The notes below the pieces were generated by a model. The model was not told the DNA's origin, made no database searches, and saw only the letters and a program-made list of their open reading frames with translations. From Lentzea aerocolonigenes (lineage in GTDB: Bacteria > Actinomycetota > Actinomycetes > Mycobacteriales > Pseudonocardiaceae), in assembly GCF_000955955.1 (NCBI RefSeq), contig NZ_JYJG01000016.1, positions 62,001-126,000 of the forward strand: a DNA stretch of 64,000 bases, in the 5' to 3' direction. Shown here one piece after another: positions 34,470 through 43,065 of this stretch (the first letter of the stretch is position 1; each line of letters starts with the position of its first letter). The translations under genes and the position numbers were made by a program.

Positions 34470-35347
34470 AAGCGGTTCTGCTCGGTACGACGGCCGGTGG
34501 TGGGTTCCCGCAGTGGAACTGCGCGTGCGGTCTGTGCGTGCGCGCTCGCTCCGGTTCGTTGCCGTCGCGGTCGCAGGACTGCCTGGCGGTCAGCGGCAAC
34601 GGCACGGACTGGTGGCTGGTCAACGCTTCTCCGGACATCCGCACCCAGATCGCCGGCTGTTCCTCGTTGAATCCCGGTCCTGGCCCGCGTGACACGCCTC
34701 TGCGTGGCGCGCTGTTCACCGACGCCGAACTGGACCACACGCTGGGGTTGCTGACGTTGCGCGGCGGGGCCGGGCTGACGGTGTGGGCGCCTGGGACGGT
34801 GTTGCACGCGTTGAAGGACCAGTTCGACCTGCGCACGGTGATCGACGGCTACGCGCCCGTGGTGTGGCGTGAGGTCGAGCCGGAGCAGTCGTTCGACCTA
34901 GGTGGCCTGCAGGTGTCCGCGATCCCGATCAGCGGCAAGCGGCCGAAGTACGCCCGTTCGTCCACTGTGGATGGCCCGTGGGTGGTCGCTTACCGCTTCT
35001 GCGATCCCGTGAGTGGCGGCGTGCTGGTCTACGCGCCGTGCCTGGCGTCGTGGCCGGAGGGTTTCGACGACGTCGTGGCCGGGGCCGACTGCGTGCTGCT
35101 CGACGGCACGTTCTACGCGGCGTCCGAGATGGGGTCGGCGACCGGCAGCTCGTCCGGTCAGGCCGCGATGGGCCACCTGCCGATCACGCACAGCCTGCCG
35201 GAGCTGCTGCGGTTCCCGGAGGTTCGGCGGATCTACACCCACCTCAACAACACCAACCCGGTGCTGGATCCCGAGTCGCCGGAAGCCCTGAAGCTGCGTG
35301 AGGCCGGCGTCGAGGTACCCCTGGACGGCACGGTCATCGAACTCTGA
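34466..35347 (+). CDS. pqqB: PqqB metallohydrolase-fold hydroxylase
   Basis: 293 residues of the metallo-beta-lactamase fold, reported to hydroxylate the tyrosine part of the crosslinked intermediate. The N-terminal GTTAGGGFPQWNCACGLC and NASPDIRTQI are family signatures; DAELDHTLGLLTLR holds the metal-site region. A TTG at 34466 overlapping the pqqE stop is the start. The order A-C-D-E-B with B last is characteristic of actinobacterial clusters, and no pqqF protease is present nearby. Confidence 0.93.
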   Translation: MKAVLLGTTAGGGFPQWNCACGLCVRARSGSLPSRSQDCLAVSGNGTDWWLVNASPDIRTQIAGCSSLNPGPGPRDTPLRGALFTDAELDHTLGLLTLRGGAGLTVWAPGTVLHALKDQFDLRTVIDGYAPVVWREVEPEQSFDLGGLQVSAIPISGKRPKYARSSTVDGPWVVAYRFCDPVSGGVLVYAPCLASWPEGFDDVVAGADCVLLDGTFYAASEMGSATGSSSGQAAMGHLPITHSLPELLRFPEVRRIYTHLNNTNPVLDPESPEALKLREAGVEVPLDGTVIEL

Positions 35348-35486
35348 TCACTCTTTCGAGTAGCTTTTCTCCCCTTTAGAGCGAATAACTGGACGACAAT
35401 TCTTGCTATGAGTTGTTGATATCCCTCTAATGGGGATCGCCCTCGCGGCTCCGTATTCTTCGGGGCCTTGACGAGGGAGGTCCTGC
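35348..35486. promoter_or_regulatory. AT-rich region before the exopolysaccharide operon
   Basis: A 139-bp gap, strikingly AT-rich near 35380-35430. A small inverted repeat ATCCC-tctaat-GGGGAT lies at about 35420-35436. GGGAGG precedes the GTG of the next gene. It should hold the main promoter of the downstream ten-gene operon and the end of the pqq operon; no T-tailed terminator is obvious. Confidence 0.4.
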
Positions 35487-36311
35487 GTGTCCGGATACCT
35501 TGAGCTCGTTGTCTCCACCGCGCTCTACGGCCTGGGCATCGTGGCCCAGACGGTGGCGGCGCAGCGGGCGGACCGGCGGCCTGGAACCGGGATGGGACTG
35601 CTCGCGCGACTGGCCAAGGACCGTCTTTACCTGTTCGGTTTCGCGGGCCAGGTGGGTGGTTTCGGGTTCGCCTTTCTCGCTCGCGCCGAGCTGCCGTTGT
35701 ACTTGGTGCAGGCGGGTTCTTCGTGCGCCGTCGGCCTGGCCACGGCGTTCGGTCTGCTGGTGCTGAAGTGGCACGTGCGGCCGGTCGAGATCGCGGTCCT
35801 GGTCATGATGGCGGCCGGGCTCGTCCTGCTGGTCACCGCGTCGGAGTCGTCGGTCGCGAAGGACATCCCGGCCGTGCCCGGACTGATCCTGCTCGGGTTG
35901 CCGTTGCTCGTGGTCGTGTTCGGCACGCGGGCGATGCAGAACACGAACGCCGTGATGATCTCGGTGCTCGCCGGGGTGGCGTTCGCGGTGGTGGCGATCA
36001 TCGGCCGGTCCGTCGCGGACGGGTCGGTGCTCGACGTGCTGCTGAACCCGTTGACGTGGCTGATGATCGTGGCGGCGCTGATCGGCCAGTCGCGCCTCGC
36101 GGTGGCGTTGCAGCGCGGCACGGCCACGTCGTCCGTCGCGGCCATGGACGCGACGACGGTGGTGCTCACGTCGATCGTCGGCATCGGGATGCTCGGTGAC
36201 CGGATCACGCCTGGCTGGGAGTGGGCGGTCGGGTTCGGGATGACGCTCGTGGTCGCCGGGGTGCTGACGCTGGGTGCGCCGAGCCGGGTCGCCGCCGGAG
36301 CGGCCACGTGA
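35487..36311 (+). CDS. multi-pass membrane protein, DMT-like
   Basis: 274 residues with about eight to nine hydrophobic helices and a DMT/EamA-like layout (LYLVQAGSSCAVGLATAFG; the last helix is VGFGMTLVVAGVLTL). It begins at a GTG at 35487 with GGGAGG upstream. As the first gene of a coupled exopolysaccharide operon it may move a glycan intermediate, but no substrate can be read. Confidence 0.75.
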   Translation: MSGYLELVVSTALYGLGIVAQTVAAQRADRRPGTGMGLLARLAKDRLYLFGFAGQVGGFGFAFLARAELPLYLVQAGSSCAVGLATAFGLLVLKWHVRPVEIAVLVMMAAGLVLLVTASESSVAKDIPAVPGLILLGLPLLVVVFGTRAMQNTNAVMISVLAGVAFAVVAIIGRSVADGSVLDVLLNPLTWLMIVAALIGQSRLAVALQRGTATSSVAAMDATTVVLTSIVGIGMLGDRITPGWEWAVGFGMTLVVAGVLTLGAPSRVAAGAAT

Positions 36312-37240
36312 GAACCGCGAGCGTCTCGCTGGACCTGGACAACCTGTGGGCCTATCTGAAGACCCACGGCGATCCCAGCTGGGAGAGCAGGCCGAGCTTC
36401 CTCGCCACGGCTGTGCCGCGGTTGCTGGACGTGTTCGGTGAACACCGGCTCACCACAACGGTTTTCGTCGTCGGGGCGGATGCCGAGCGGGACGACGGTG
36501 CGCAGGCCGTTCGAGATGTCGTGGCGGCGGGGCACGAGGTGGCGAACCACTCGTGGGGGCACGAGCCCTGGCTGCACCGGTACTCGCGGGCCGAACTGGA
36601 AGCCGAGCTGACCAGGGCCGAGGACGCGCTCGTCGCCGCCGGTGCGCCCCGGCCCGTCGGGTTCCGCGGTCCCGGGTACAGCGTCACGCCTGCTTTGCTG
36701 GAGATCCTGGCTGCGCGTGGTTATCGCTACGACGCGAGCACGTTGCCGACGTGGATCGGGCCGCTGGCTCGTGCGTACCACAACCGCACTGCTCCCAGTG
36801 GTGCCGCTGAGGACCTCTTCGGCGGGTTCGGCAAGGTGCGCTCGCCGAACATCCCGTTCCGGTGGGGTGCCACCGGTCTGGTCGAACTGCCGGTGACCAC
36901 GATGCCGTTGCTGCGGGTGCCGATCCACGGCGCGTACCTGTTGCAGCTGCACCAGATCTCGCCGCGGCTGGCGCGTGGGTACTTCCGCGCCGCGCTGCGC
37001 TTGTGCTTGCTGACCGGCACCGCGCCGTCGTTGCTGCTGCACCCGACGGATGTGCTGAGCGGTGCCGAGGCGCCGGGGATGGAGTTCTTCCCGGGCATGG
37101 CCGTGCCGGGTGCCGAGAAGGTGGCGTTGCTCGGCTGGGTGTTGTCGTTTTTGCGCAGGCACTTCGACGTCGTCGGCACCGGTGCGCACGTCGACCGGCT
37201 GGCTCTGCTCCGAGAACGCCGGACGGAGCTGTGCGGATGA
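36308..37240 (+). CDS. polysaccharide deacetylase
   Basis: 310 residues of the NodB-type deacetylase family. Motif 1 is at the very start (SVSLDLDNLW, Asp-x-Asp), motif 2 is VANHSWGHEPW with the zinc histidines, and motif 3 is VGFRGPGYS. No signal peptide is visible, so the enzyme is probably cytoplasmic and acts on a lipid-linked sugar. It overlaps both neighbours by 4 bp. Confidence 0.88.
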   Translation: MRTASVSLDLDNLWAYLKTHGDPSWESRPSFLATAVPRLLDVFGEHRLTTTVFVVGADAERDDGAQAVRDVVAAGHEVANHSWGHEPWLHRYSRAELEAELTRAEDALVAAGAPRPVGFRGPGYSVTPALLEILAARGYRYDASTLPTWIGPLARAYHNRTAPSGAAEDLFGGFGKVRSPNIPFRWGATGLVELPVTTMPLLRVPIHGAYLLQLHQISPRLARGYFRAALRLCLLTGTAPSLLLHPTDVLSGAEAPGMEFFPGMAVPGAEKVALLGWVLSFLRRHFDVVGTGAHVDRLALLRERRTELCG

Positions 37241-38403
37241 CGTTGCTGCTGCGGGTGCTCGCGTGCGCGACGGTTCTGCTGGCTCCGCTGGAGGGCTACC
37301 TGCAGGAGGTGCACCCGCACCTCGCCAAGGTGGCGCCGGGGCTGCTGATCGTGTCGTGGGTCGCGCAACGGGTGCGTCAGCGCCGTTGGCCCGCACCGCA
37401 TCAGTTGCACGCGTTGCTGGCTCTGTTCGGCGTGGTGTTGCTGGCGTCGTCGGCCGTGCACGCCGGCGATCAGTTCACGATGGACTACGCCCAGCGGTTC
37501 CTGCCGTTCCTGGTGATCACCGCCGTGCTCGTCGACGTCGTGGCCCGGGAGGTGCCGGTACGGGCGGTGCTCGGCGCTGCCGTGGGTGGTGCTCTGTTCG
37601 CTGCGCTCGGCGCGCTGTACAGCCTGGTCTTCGAGGGTGAGCCACGGGCGACCGGTCCGCTGGAGGACCCGAACGACCTCGCCTACTTCCTGGTCGTGGC
37701 GCTGCCGTTGCTGATCGCGTTGCCTGCCAGGAAGTTCCTGCTTCCTGTGGGCGCGGTGCTGGCGGCTGGTGCGGCTGCCACGTTCTCGCGTGGTGGTGGG
37801 ATCGCGCTGGCGTTGGCCGCGGTGTGGCTCGTGGCGCGGCGCGGGGTGTCGATGCGCGCGGTGGCGGCGACGGTGGGCGGGCTCGCGGTCATCGGGCTCG
37901 GGGCCGTGGTGTTCGCGGGGCCGGTGCTGGACCGGGCACTCGACGAGAAGAAGTACATCGCGGCGACCAATGTGGACACTCGTGAGCTGCGCTGGCAGGC
38001 CGCCGCCCGGATGCTGGCCGCGAATCCCGCACTGGGCGTGGGACCGGGTGGGTTCCGCAGCAATTATGCCGCCGCTTCGCGCAACGCCGAGATCGACGAG
38101 CAGCAGCCGGTGGCGCACAACATCTACCTGGAGATCGGCGCGGAGCTGGGACTGCCTGGCCTGGCCTGTTTCCTCGGCGCGGTCGCGCTGGCGTTCGTGG
38201 CAACGGAACGCGTGCTGCGGGTGAGCTCCGATCGGCGGCCGATGCTCGCCGTCCAGGCCTCGCTGATCGCCGCGCTGGTCGCGTCGACCTTTCTTTCCGA
38301 GCAGTACTACCTGCCGATCTGGTCGCTGGTCGCGGTGGCGATCGCGGCTCAGGTGCGTGTTGAGGAGCGTGAGCGCGATGCGTGTGTTGCACGTCATCAG
38401 TGA
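37237..38403 (+). CDS. O-antigen ligase/polymerase-like membrane protein
   Basis: 388 residues with about ten hydrophobic helices and the Wzy/WaaL-type periplasmic loop. The loop contains ANPALGVGPGGFRSNY and QPVAHNIYLEIGAELGLPG, which are signatures of the family. It would polymerise or ligate the repeat units outside the membrane. The ATG at 37237 overlaps the deacetylase stop. Its 3' end overlaps the next gene by 26 bp. Confidence 0.88.
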   Translation: MTLLLRVLACATVLLAPLEGYLQEVHPHLAKVAPGLLIVSWVAQRVRQRRWPAPHQLHALLALFGVVLLASSAVHAGDQFTMDYAQRFLPFLVITAVLVDVVAREVPVRAVLGAAVGGALFAALGALYSLVFEGEPRATGPLEDPNDLAYFLVVALPLLIALPARKFLLPVGAVLAAGAAATFSRGGGIALALAAVWLVARRGVSMRAVAATVGGLAVIGLGAVVFAGPVLDRALDEKKYIAATNVDTRELRWQAAARMLAANPALGVGPGGFRSNYAAASRNAEIDEQQPVAHNIYLEIGAELGLPGLACFLGAVALAFVATERVLRVSSDRRPMLAVQASLIAALVASTFLSEQYYLPIWSLVAVAIAAQVRVEERERDACVARHQ

Positions 38404-39439
38404 GATGGGTGCGGGAGGGGCCGAGGCCGTCGTCGCGGGCATGGTGCGGTCCGGTTCCGACTTCGGCTGGGAGTCAGGGGTCGCGAGCGGGGGTGGGCAT
38501 CGAGCAGAAGCCTTGCGTGCACAGGGCTTCTCGACGTTCGACGTGCCGGTCGCGCGGCGCAGGGCCGTGGGTGTGCTTCGAGCTGTTTCCGCTGCCCGGT
38601 CTGCGATTCGGGCTTTCTCGCCGGACGTCATCGTGGCGCACAACGTGTCCGCGTCGCTGGTTGCTCGGCTGGCAGCGCGGGGAAAGCCCGTGGTGACCGT
38701 GTTCCACGGCGTTGCCGAAGCGGATCTTTCCGGTGCCGCGCGGGTGTTGCGGCGGACTTCGCGTGCGGTGGTGGCGGTGTCGTCGGCCAGCGCGGACCGG
38801 TTGCGGGTTGGTGGTCTTGCGGTCGAGGTGATTCCGAACGCGGTGTTCGCGGAACCGCCGCGAGTGCCTCGGGCCGCGGTGCGCGGGGTGCTCGGCATCG
38901 GCGCCGACGTGCCGGTGGCGTTGTGTCCCGCCCGCCTCGAACCGCAGAAGCGGCACGATGTGCTGCTGGAGGCGTGGACGAGGGTCGCCGGTGCCGTGCT
39001 GTTGCTGGCAGGTGACGGCAGCCTGCGCTCGGATCTCGAACACCGCGCTGCCGAACTCGAGGTGGCGGACCGCGTGCGGTTCCTCGGCACCCGGTGCGAC
39101 GTCCCGGATCTGCTGGAGGCAGCAGACGTCACGGTGCTCACCAGTGACTGGGAGGGCATGCCGATCGCGGTGCTGGAGTCGCTGGCCGCAGGGCGCCCGG
39201 TCGTCGCGTCCGATGTGGACGGTGTTCGTGAGGCGCTGGCCGGTGGCGGCGGAGTGCTCGTGCCGCGTCGTTCTCCAGAGGCGACGGCTACCGCGCTGGC
39301 CTCGTTCCTGTTCGACGCGCGGGCGTGCGCCGCGGCCGGCTCGGCGGGCCAGGCGGCGGTCGAGCGCGACCACGACCCGCACACCTTCATGAAGTCCTAC
39401 GACGAACTGCTCCGAACCTTTGTGGGAGAACGACGGTGA
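38378..39439 (+). CDS. GT4-type glycosyltransferase
   Basis: 353 residues of the GT-B fold. The N-terminal donor-side motif is HVISEMGAGGAEAVV. The C-terminal nucleotide-sugar site is CPARLEPQKRHDVLLEAW followed by TSDWEGMPIAVLESLAAGRPVVASDVDGVREAL, with the E-x7-E motif. The start at 38378 gives the normal N-terminus. Donor and acceptor are unknown. Confidence 0.9.
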   Translation: MRVLHVISEMGAGGAEAVVAGMVRSGSDFGWESGVASGGGHRAEALRAQGFSTFDVPVARRRAVGVLRAVSAARSAIRAFSPDVIVAHNVSASLVARLAARGKPVVTVFHGVAEADLSGAARVLRRTSRAVVAVSSASADRLRVGGLAVEVIPNAVFAEPPRVPRAAVRGVLGIGADVPVALCPARLEPQKRHDVLLEAWTRVAGAVLLLAGDGSLRSDLEHRAAELEVADRVRFLGTRCDVPDLLEAADVTVLTSDWEGMPIAVLESLAAGRPVVASDVDGVREALAGGGGVLVPRRSPEATATALASFLFDARACAAAGSAGQAAVERDHDPHTFMKSYDELLRTFVGERR

Positions 39440-40305
39440 ACAAGCGCACGCTGCTGGAGGCGACGGCGGTGGCGCTGATCGTCGCGGTGCTCGTGCTGGC
39501 GGTGACGTCACTGCGCGGCGAGCAGTACGAATCGCGGGTCGCCGTGCTCGCCGTGCCCGTCGCGCAGACCGACTCCGCCGCCCAGTACGGCGAGGTCGCG
39601 TCGTTGGCGATGCCGGCGATCGTTCAACTGGTGCACAGCCCTTCCGTGCTCGACGCCGCCGCGGCCGCTTCGGGCAGCACCGCGAGTGAGATCGCCGCGG
39701 GTGTGGGCGTGGAGCTGATACCGGCGTCCGGCCTGGCGCGGCTGTCCGTGCGCGCGGGTTCTGCCGCTGCCGCTTCGGCTGCCGTGACCGCCGTGGCCAA
39801 AACCGTGGCGGACGCGAACCTCCTCGCCCCCGCCGGCAAGTTGCGCGTGCTCGACGACCGCCCCGACACCACTCGCGTGGCTCCGGACTGGAAGCTGGCG
39901 GCAGGACTGGCATTGGCCGCCGCACTGGCAGCCGGGATCGCCACCGCCGCGGTTCGGACGTTGCGCCGGCCCCGCACCGGAGAAGCGGCTGTGCGGGCGG
40001 CCATTGCCGCCGCTGGAGTGCGCCATCCGGTGGCGCTGGTCCGGGAAGACGACCCGGACATGCTCGACCGGCTGACCGCGTTGTGCGTGGCGGCTGCGAG
40101 GCCGGTGCGGGTGATTCCGGCTGATCACGGGCTCACCGCGCAGGCGGAGTCGCTCGCGGACTCGTTGCCGGACAAGGCAGGAGAGCCAGGCGACGGCACT
40201 GCGGTGATCGCGGTGGCCGATGCCGAGAGCGAACCGGGAGACCTCGCGGCGGCACTGGCCGTGTTGCCGGGGTCGGCGGTGCTGGTGGCGGTGGTGCTGA
40301 CGTGA
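39436..40305 (+). CDS. Wzz-like membrane protein
   Basis: 289 residues with an N-terminal membrane helix (LLEATAVALIVAVLVLAVTSL), an extracellular stretch of about 130 residues, a second helix (LAAGLALAAALAAGIATAAV) and a cytoplasmic Ala-rich tail. This is the layout of chain-length determinant proteins. The tail looks like a shortened version of the P-loop kinase domain in CpsD-type proteins but lacks a Walker A motif. It probably sets polymer length. It is coupled on both sides. Confidence 0.7.
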   Translation: MNKRTLLEATAVALIVAVLVLAVTSLRGEQYESRVAVLAVPVAQTDSAAQYGEVASLAMPAIVQLVHSPSVLDAAAAASGSTASEIAAGVGVELIPASGLARLSVRAGSAAAASAAVTAVAKTVADANLLAPAGKLRVLDDRPDTTRVAPDWKLAAGLALAAALAAGIATAAVRTLRRPRTGEAAVRAAIAAAGVRHPVALVREDDPDMLDRLTALCVAAARPVRVIPADHGLTAQAESLADSLPDKAGEPGDGTAVIAVADAESEPGDLAAALAVLPGSAVLVAVVLT

Positions 40306-40436
40306 GCGAGCACGAGGAAGAGGACTTCGTCGACATCTCCATCGTGCCGCCAACGCTGTTGTTGCCGCCGTGCGAAAGCGACGAAGTCCGAACGTTGGCC
40401 GTGCCGGCAGCCCTCGTTGCGGAGGCGCTCGCGTGA
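40302..40436 (+). CDS. 44-residue acidic protein inside the exopolysaccharide operon
   Basis: Not recognised. It begins with a GTG at 40302 overlapping the previous stop and ends TGA overlapping the next GTG, so it is coupled on both sides. The protein starts with an acidic stretch (SEHEEEDFVDIS), continues with SIVPPTLLLPP and a single Cys, and ends in AALVAEALA. Third codon positions are G/C-rich. It could be a regulator of the flanking Wzz-like and GT87 proteins. Confidence 0.7.
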   Translation: MSEHEEEDFVDISIVPPTLLLPPCESDEVRTLAVPAALVAEALA

Positions 40437-41665
40437 TCACCGCCACCAAGCCCGACGCCCGCACCCTCGTCACCATCGCGGTCGCCGCCCTGGGCGCGTT
40501 CTCCGCGGCACGTGCTCTCCGGCCGGCCTGGGAGGCTCCCTCCCCCACCGAGGCCAACCTCGCTGAGGAACGCCTTCAGGACTTCCGGGACGCCACCTAC
40601 TTCCCGATCCGCGAGTTCCTGGCGGGCGGCAACCCGTACGACCCGGCCGCGATGTTCGACCACTGGCCGGTGCGCCAGATGTTCAACCTCTACCAGCCCT
40701 ACCACCTCGTGCTGCACATGCCGTTCGCGTTGCCCGACTACCGGATCGGCGCGGTCGCCTTCACCCTGGCGTCCCTGGTCCTGCTGGGGTTGTTGGGCTT
40801 GCTGGCTGCGCGCCAGGCGAAGCTGCCGCTCCTTCTCGGCACCGTGGTGATCGCCACGCTGCTGGTCACCAGCCAGGTGGGCAAGGCTCAGCTGTACGTC
40901 GGGCAGGTCAACCCGTTGATCGCGGTGGGTGCGGCGGCCGCGTTGATGGCGCGGTCCAGTCATCCGCGGGTGGCGGCGCTCGGGTTGGCGGTGGCGTGGT
41001 TGAAGCCGCAGTTCGGGCTCCCGTTGGCGGTCTTGCTGTACGCGCGCGGGTCGCGACGGGTGGCGCTCGGGGGCACGGCCATCGCGGCGATCGCGAGTCT
41101 GCCCGTGGTCGGGCTGCTGATCTTCCGAGGTGGCGGCGTCGGGCCGTTCCTGGACGTGATCGCGGCGAACCTCGCGCACGCCAGCCACACCAGCTACGGC
41201 GCGGTCGACTCCCTCACGGCACAACGTGTCGACGTCGCAGCGGTGTTCGTCCGGACCACCGGCTGGCTGCCACCGGCGGCCGAACTGGTCGCCCTCATCG
41301 GGGTGCTCGCCGCGACCGCGTTCCTCGCGCGGAAGCTCGACCGCGGTGGCGAGGACAGTCGCTCGGTGGCGGATCTGATCACCTGTGTCGGCGCGGTGGT
41401 GGCGTTGGTGCACCAGCCTGGCGACGTGCTGATCGCAGTGCCCGCCATGGCCGCGGTCGCGGTGGTGTGCTGGCGACGCCGGCAAGACTGGCAACTCCTC
41501 GGCGCGGCACTGCTCGCCCTCGTGGTTCCCTTCGTGCACCTGTACTTCGTCAACAGCGCGATCGTCGGACTGTTCGGGAGCCGGACAGATGTGACGGTGG
41601 ACGGCGTGGCGATCGTGGTGGCCTGGGTGCTGCTGGTGGTCACAGCGGCCAGGAAACGCGCGTGA
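40433..41665 (+). CDS. GT87-type membrane glycosyltransferase
   Basis: 410 residues, about ten membrane helices. The long first extracellular loop contains DFRDATYFPIREFLAGGNPYDP, typical of the GT87/DUF2029 polyprenyl-phosphate mannosyltransferase family, whose catalytic Asp sits in such a loop. It uses a lipid-linked sugar on the outer face. A GTG at 40433 overlaps the 44-residue gene. Confidence 0.8.
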   Translation: MITATKPDARTLVTIAVAALGAFSAARALRPAWEAPSPTEANLAEERLQDFRDATYFPIREFLAGGNPYDPAAMFDHWPVRQMFNLYQPYHLVLHMPFALPDYRIGAVAFTLASLVLLGLLGLLAARQAKLPLLLGTVVIATLLVTSQVGKAQLYVGQVNPLIAVGAAAALMARSSHPRVAALGLAVAWLKPQFGLPLAVLLYARGSRRVALGGTAIAAIASLPVVGLLIFRGGGVGPFLDVIAANLAHASHTSYGAVDSLTAQRVDVAAVFVRTTGWLPPAAELVALIGVLAATAFLARKLDRGGEDSRSVADLITCVGAVVALVHQPGDVLIAVPAMAAVAVVCWRRRQDWQLLGAALLALVVPFVHLYFVNSAIVGLFGSRTDVTVDGVAIVVAWVLLVVTAARKRA

Positions 41666-43065
41666 CGAACCAGGTCGGCGCGCGGGCGGTCCGGGGGTCG
41701 TTGTGGCTCTTCGCCGTCAACGTGATCAGCAAGGGCTGCCAGGTCGCGGTCACGCTGGCGCTCGCGGCGCTGCTCACCGAGGACGGCCTCGGCGCGGTGT
41801 CGATCGTGGTGTCGCTGGTCAACATCGGCCAGGTCGTGCAGTCGGCCGGTGTCTACGACGTGATCAGCCGGACGAACCGCGATCCGCACCGGCTCGCGGG
41901 CACGGTCCTCACCATGAGCATCGCAGGTGGCGCAGCGCTGACAGCGCTCCTGTTGCTCGCCGCGGAACCGCTGGCCGACGCGCTGGGCACACCTGCACAC
42001 CTCATCAGGATCGCCGTGCTCAGCCTGCCGTTCACCGCGATCGGCGGCGTGCAGATGGCGATGATGCACCGCGAGCTGAACTTCCAGAAGCGCATGCTGC
42101 CGGACGCGGGCGGCATGGTGCTGGGCGCAGCCGTCACGATCGTGCTGGCAGCGCTGGGTGAAGGGCCGCTCGCGATGGCGATCGGACTGCTGTGCACGGC
42201 CGTCGCCCAGCCCGTGCTGGCAGTCGTGGCGGGCGCACGGGTACGCCCGCGCTGGGACAAGGCCGACGCGAAAGAAGCCCTGGGCTGGACGGCCATCGTC
42301 GGGCCAGGAGCCGTCGTCGCCACCCTGTTGATCAACGTCGACTACCTGACGATCGGGCACGTGCTCGGCCCGTCAGCGGTAGGCGTTTACTCACTCGCGT
42401 TCCGGATCGCCTGGATGCCGTACATCCTCGTGGCCGTCGTGCTGGGCGGCGTGCTGTTCCCGGTCTGCACCGAACTCGTCCGCAATGGACAGACGGTGTC
42501 GGGAGCCTTGCTGAGGTTCACCAAGGCAACACTGCTGATCACCGGCGGCCTCTACGTCGTCACCGCACTGCTCGCGGACCACATCGTGCTGTTCGGCGAA
42601 CGCTGGGCTCCCGCGGCACCGGTGCTGGTCGCGTTGTGCGGCTACGGACTCGGGCTCGGCCTGCTGCACACCTGGTACCAGGTCATCCGCGCCGCCGGGC
42701 ACGCCCGCTGGTACCTGGCACTCGAAGTAACTCACCTGGCAGCCCTGCTGGCAGCGCTGGCGCTGACCACACAACACGGCGTGCTGGCCGTCGCAGGAGC
42801 CCAGGCAGCAATCGTCTGGCTGCTCGTCCCGCTCACGTGGTGGGTGCTGGCAAAGCACGGACTCGCTTTCCCGCCAGGAGAACTTGCCCGCACGGTGGCA
42901 GGCCTGCTGGCCGGAGCCGTTGCCTGTGCCTTCGTCGTGCAGGTCCTGCCAACTGACGGAATCGGCGGCGCGGTGCTCTGCGGACTCGTGCTGCTCGGCG
43001 TCTACGCGGCGATCGTGCTGCCCCTCAACCGCGAAGCCGTCCGGGAACTGCGAGGAAACCTGTGA
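41662..43065 (+). CDS. oligosaccharide flippase (Wzx-like)
   Basis: 467 residues with about 12-14 membrane helices of the MOP superfamily. Signatures are ALLTEDGLGAVSIVVSLVNIGQ at the start and LNFQKRMLPDAGG in the first half. It should flip the lipid-linked repeat unit to the outer face for the polymerase. It overlaps both neighbours by 4 bp. Confidence 0.88.
   Translation: MTNQVGARAVRGSLWLFAVNVISKGCQVAVTLALAALLTEDGLGAVSIVVSLVNIGQVVQSAGVYDVISRTNRDPHRLAGTVLTMSIAGGAALTALLLLAAEPLADALGTPAHLIRIAVLSLPFTAIGGVQMAMMHRELNFQKRMLPDAGGMVLGAAVTIVLAALGEGPLAMAIGLLCTAVAQPVLAVVAGARVRPRWDKADAKEALGWTAIVGPGAVVATLLINVDYLTIGHVLGPSAVGVYSLAFRIAWMPYILVAVVLGGVLFPVCTELVRNGQTVSGALLRFTKATLLITGGLYVVTALLADHIVLFGERWAPAAPVLVALCGYGLGLGLLHTWYQVIRAAGHARWYLALEVTHLAALLAALALTTQHGVLAVAGAQAAIVWLLVPLTWWVLAKHGLAFPPGELARTVAGLLAGAVACAFVVQVLPTDGIGGAVLCGLVLLGVYAAIVLPLNREAVRELRGNL

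Noticed and set aside
36727..39390. 887-residue open frame on the minus strand
   Set aside because: It lies antisense to three well-supported exopolysaccharide genes; its low-complexity Arg/Ser/His composition is that of a shadow frame in GC-rich DNA.
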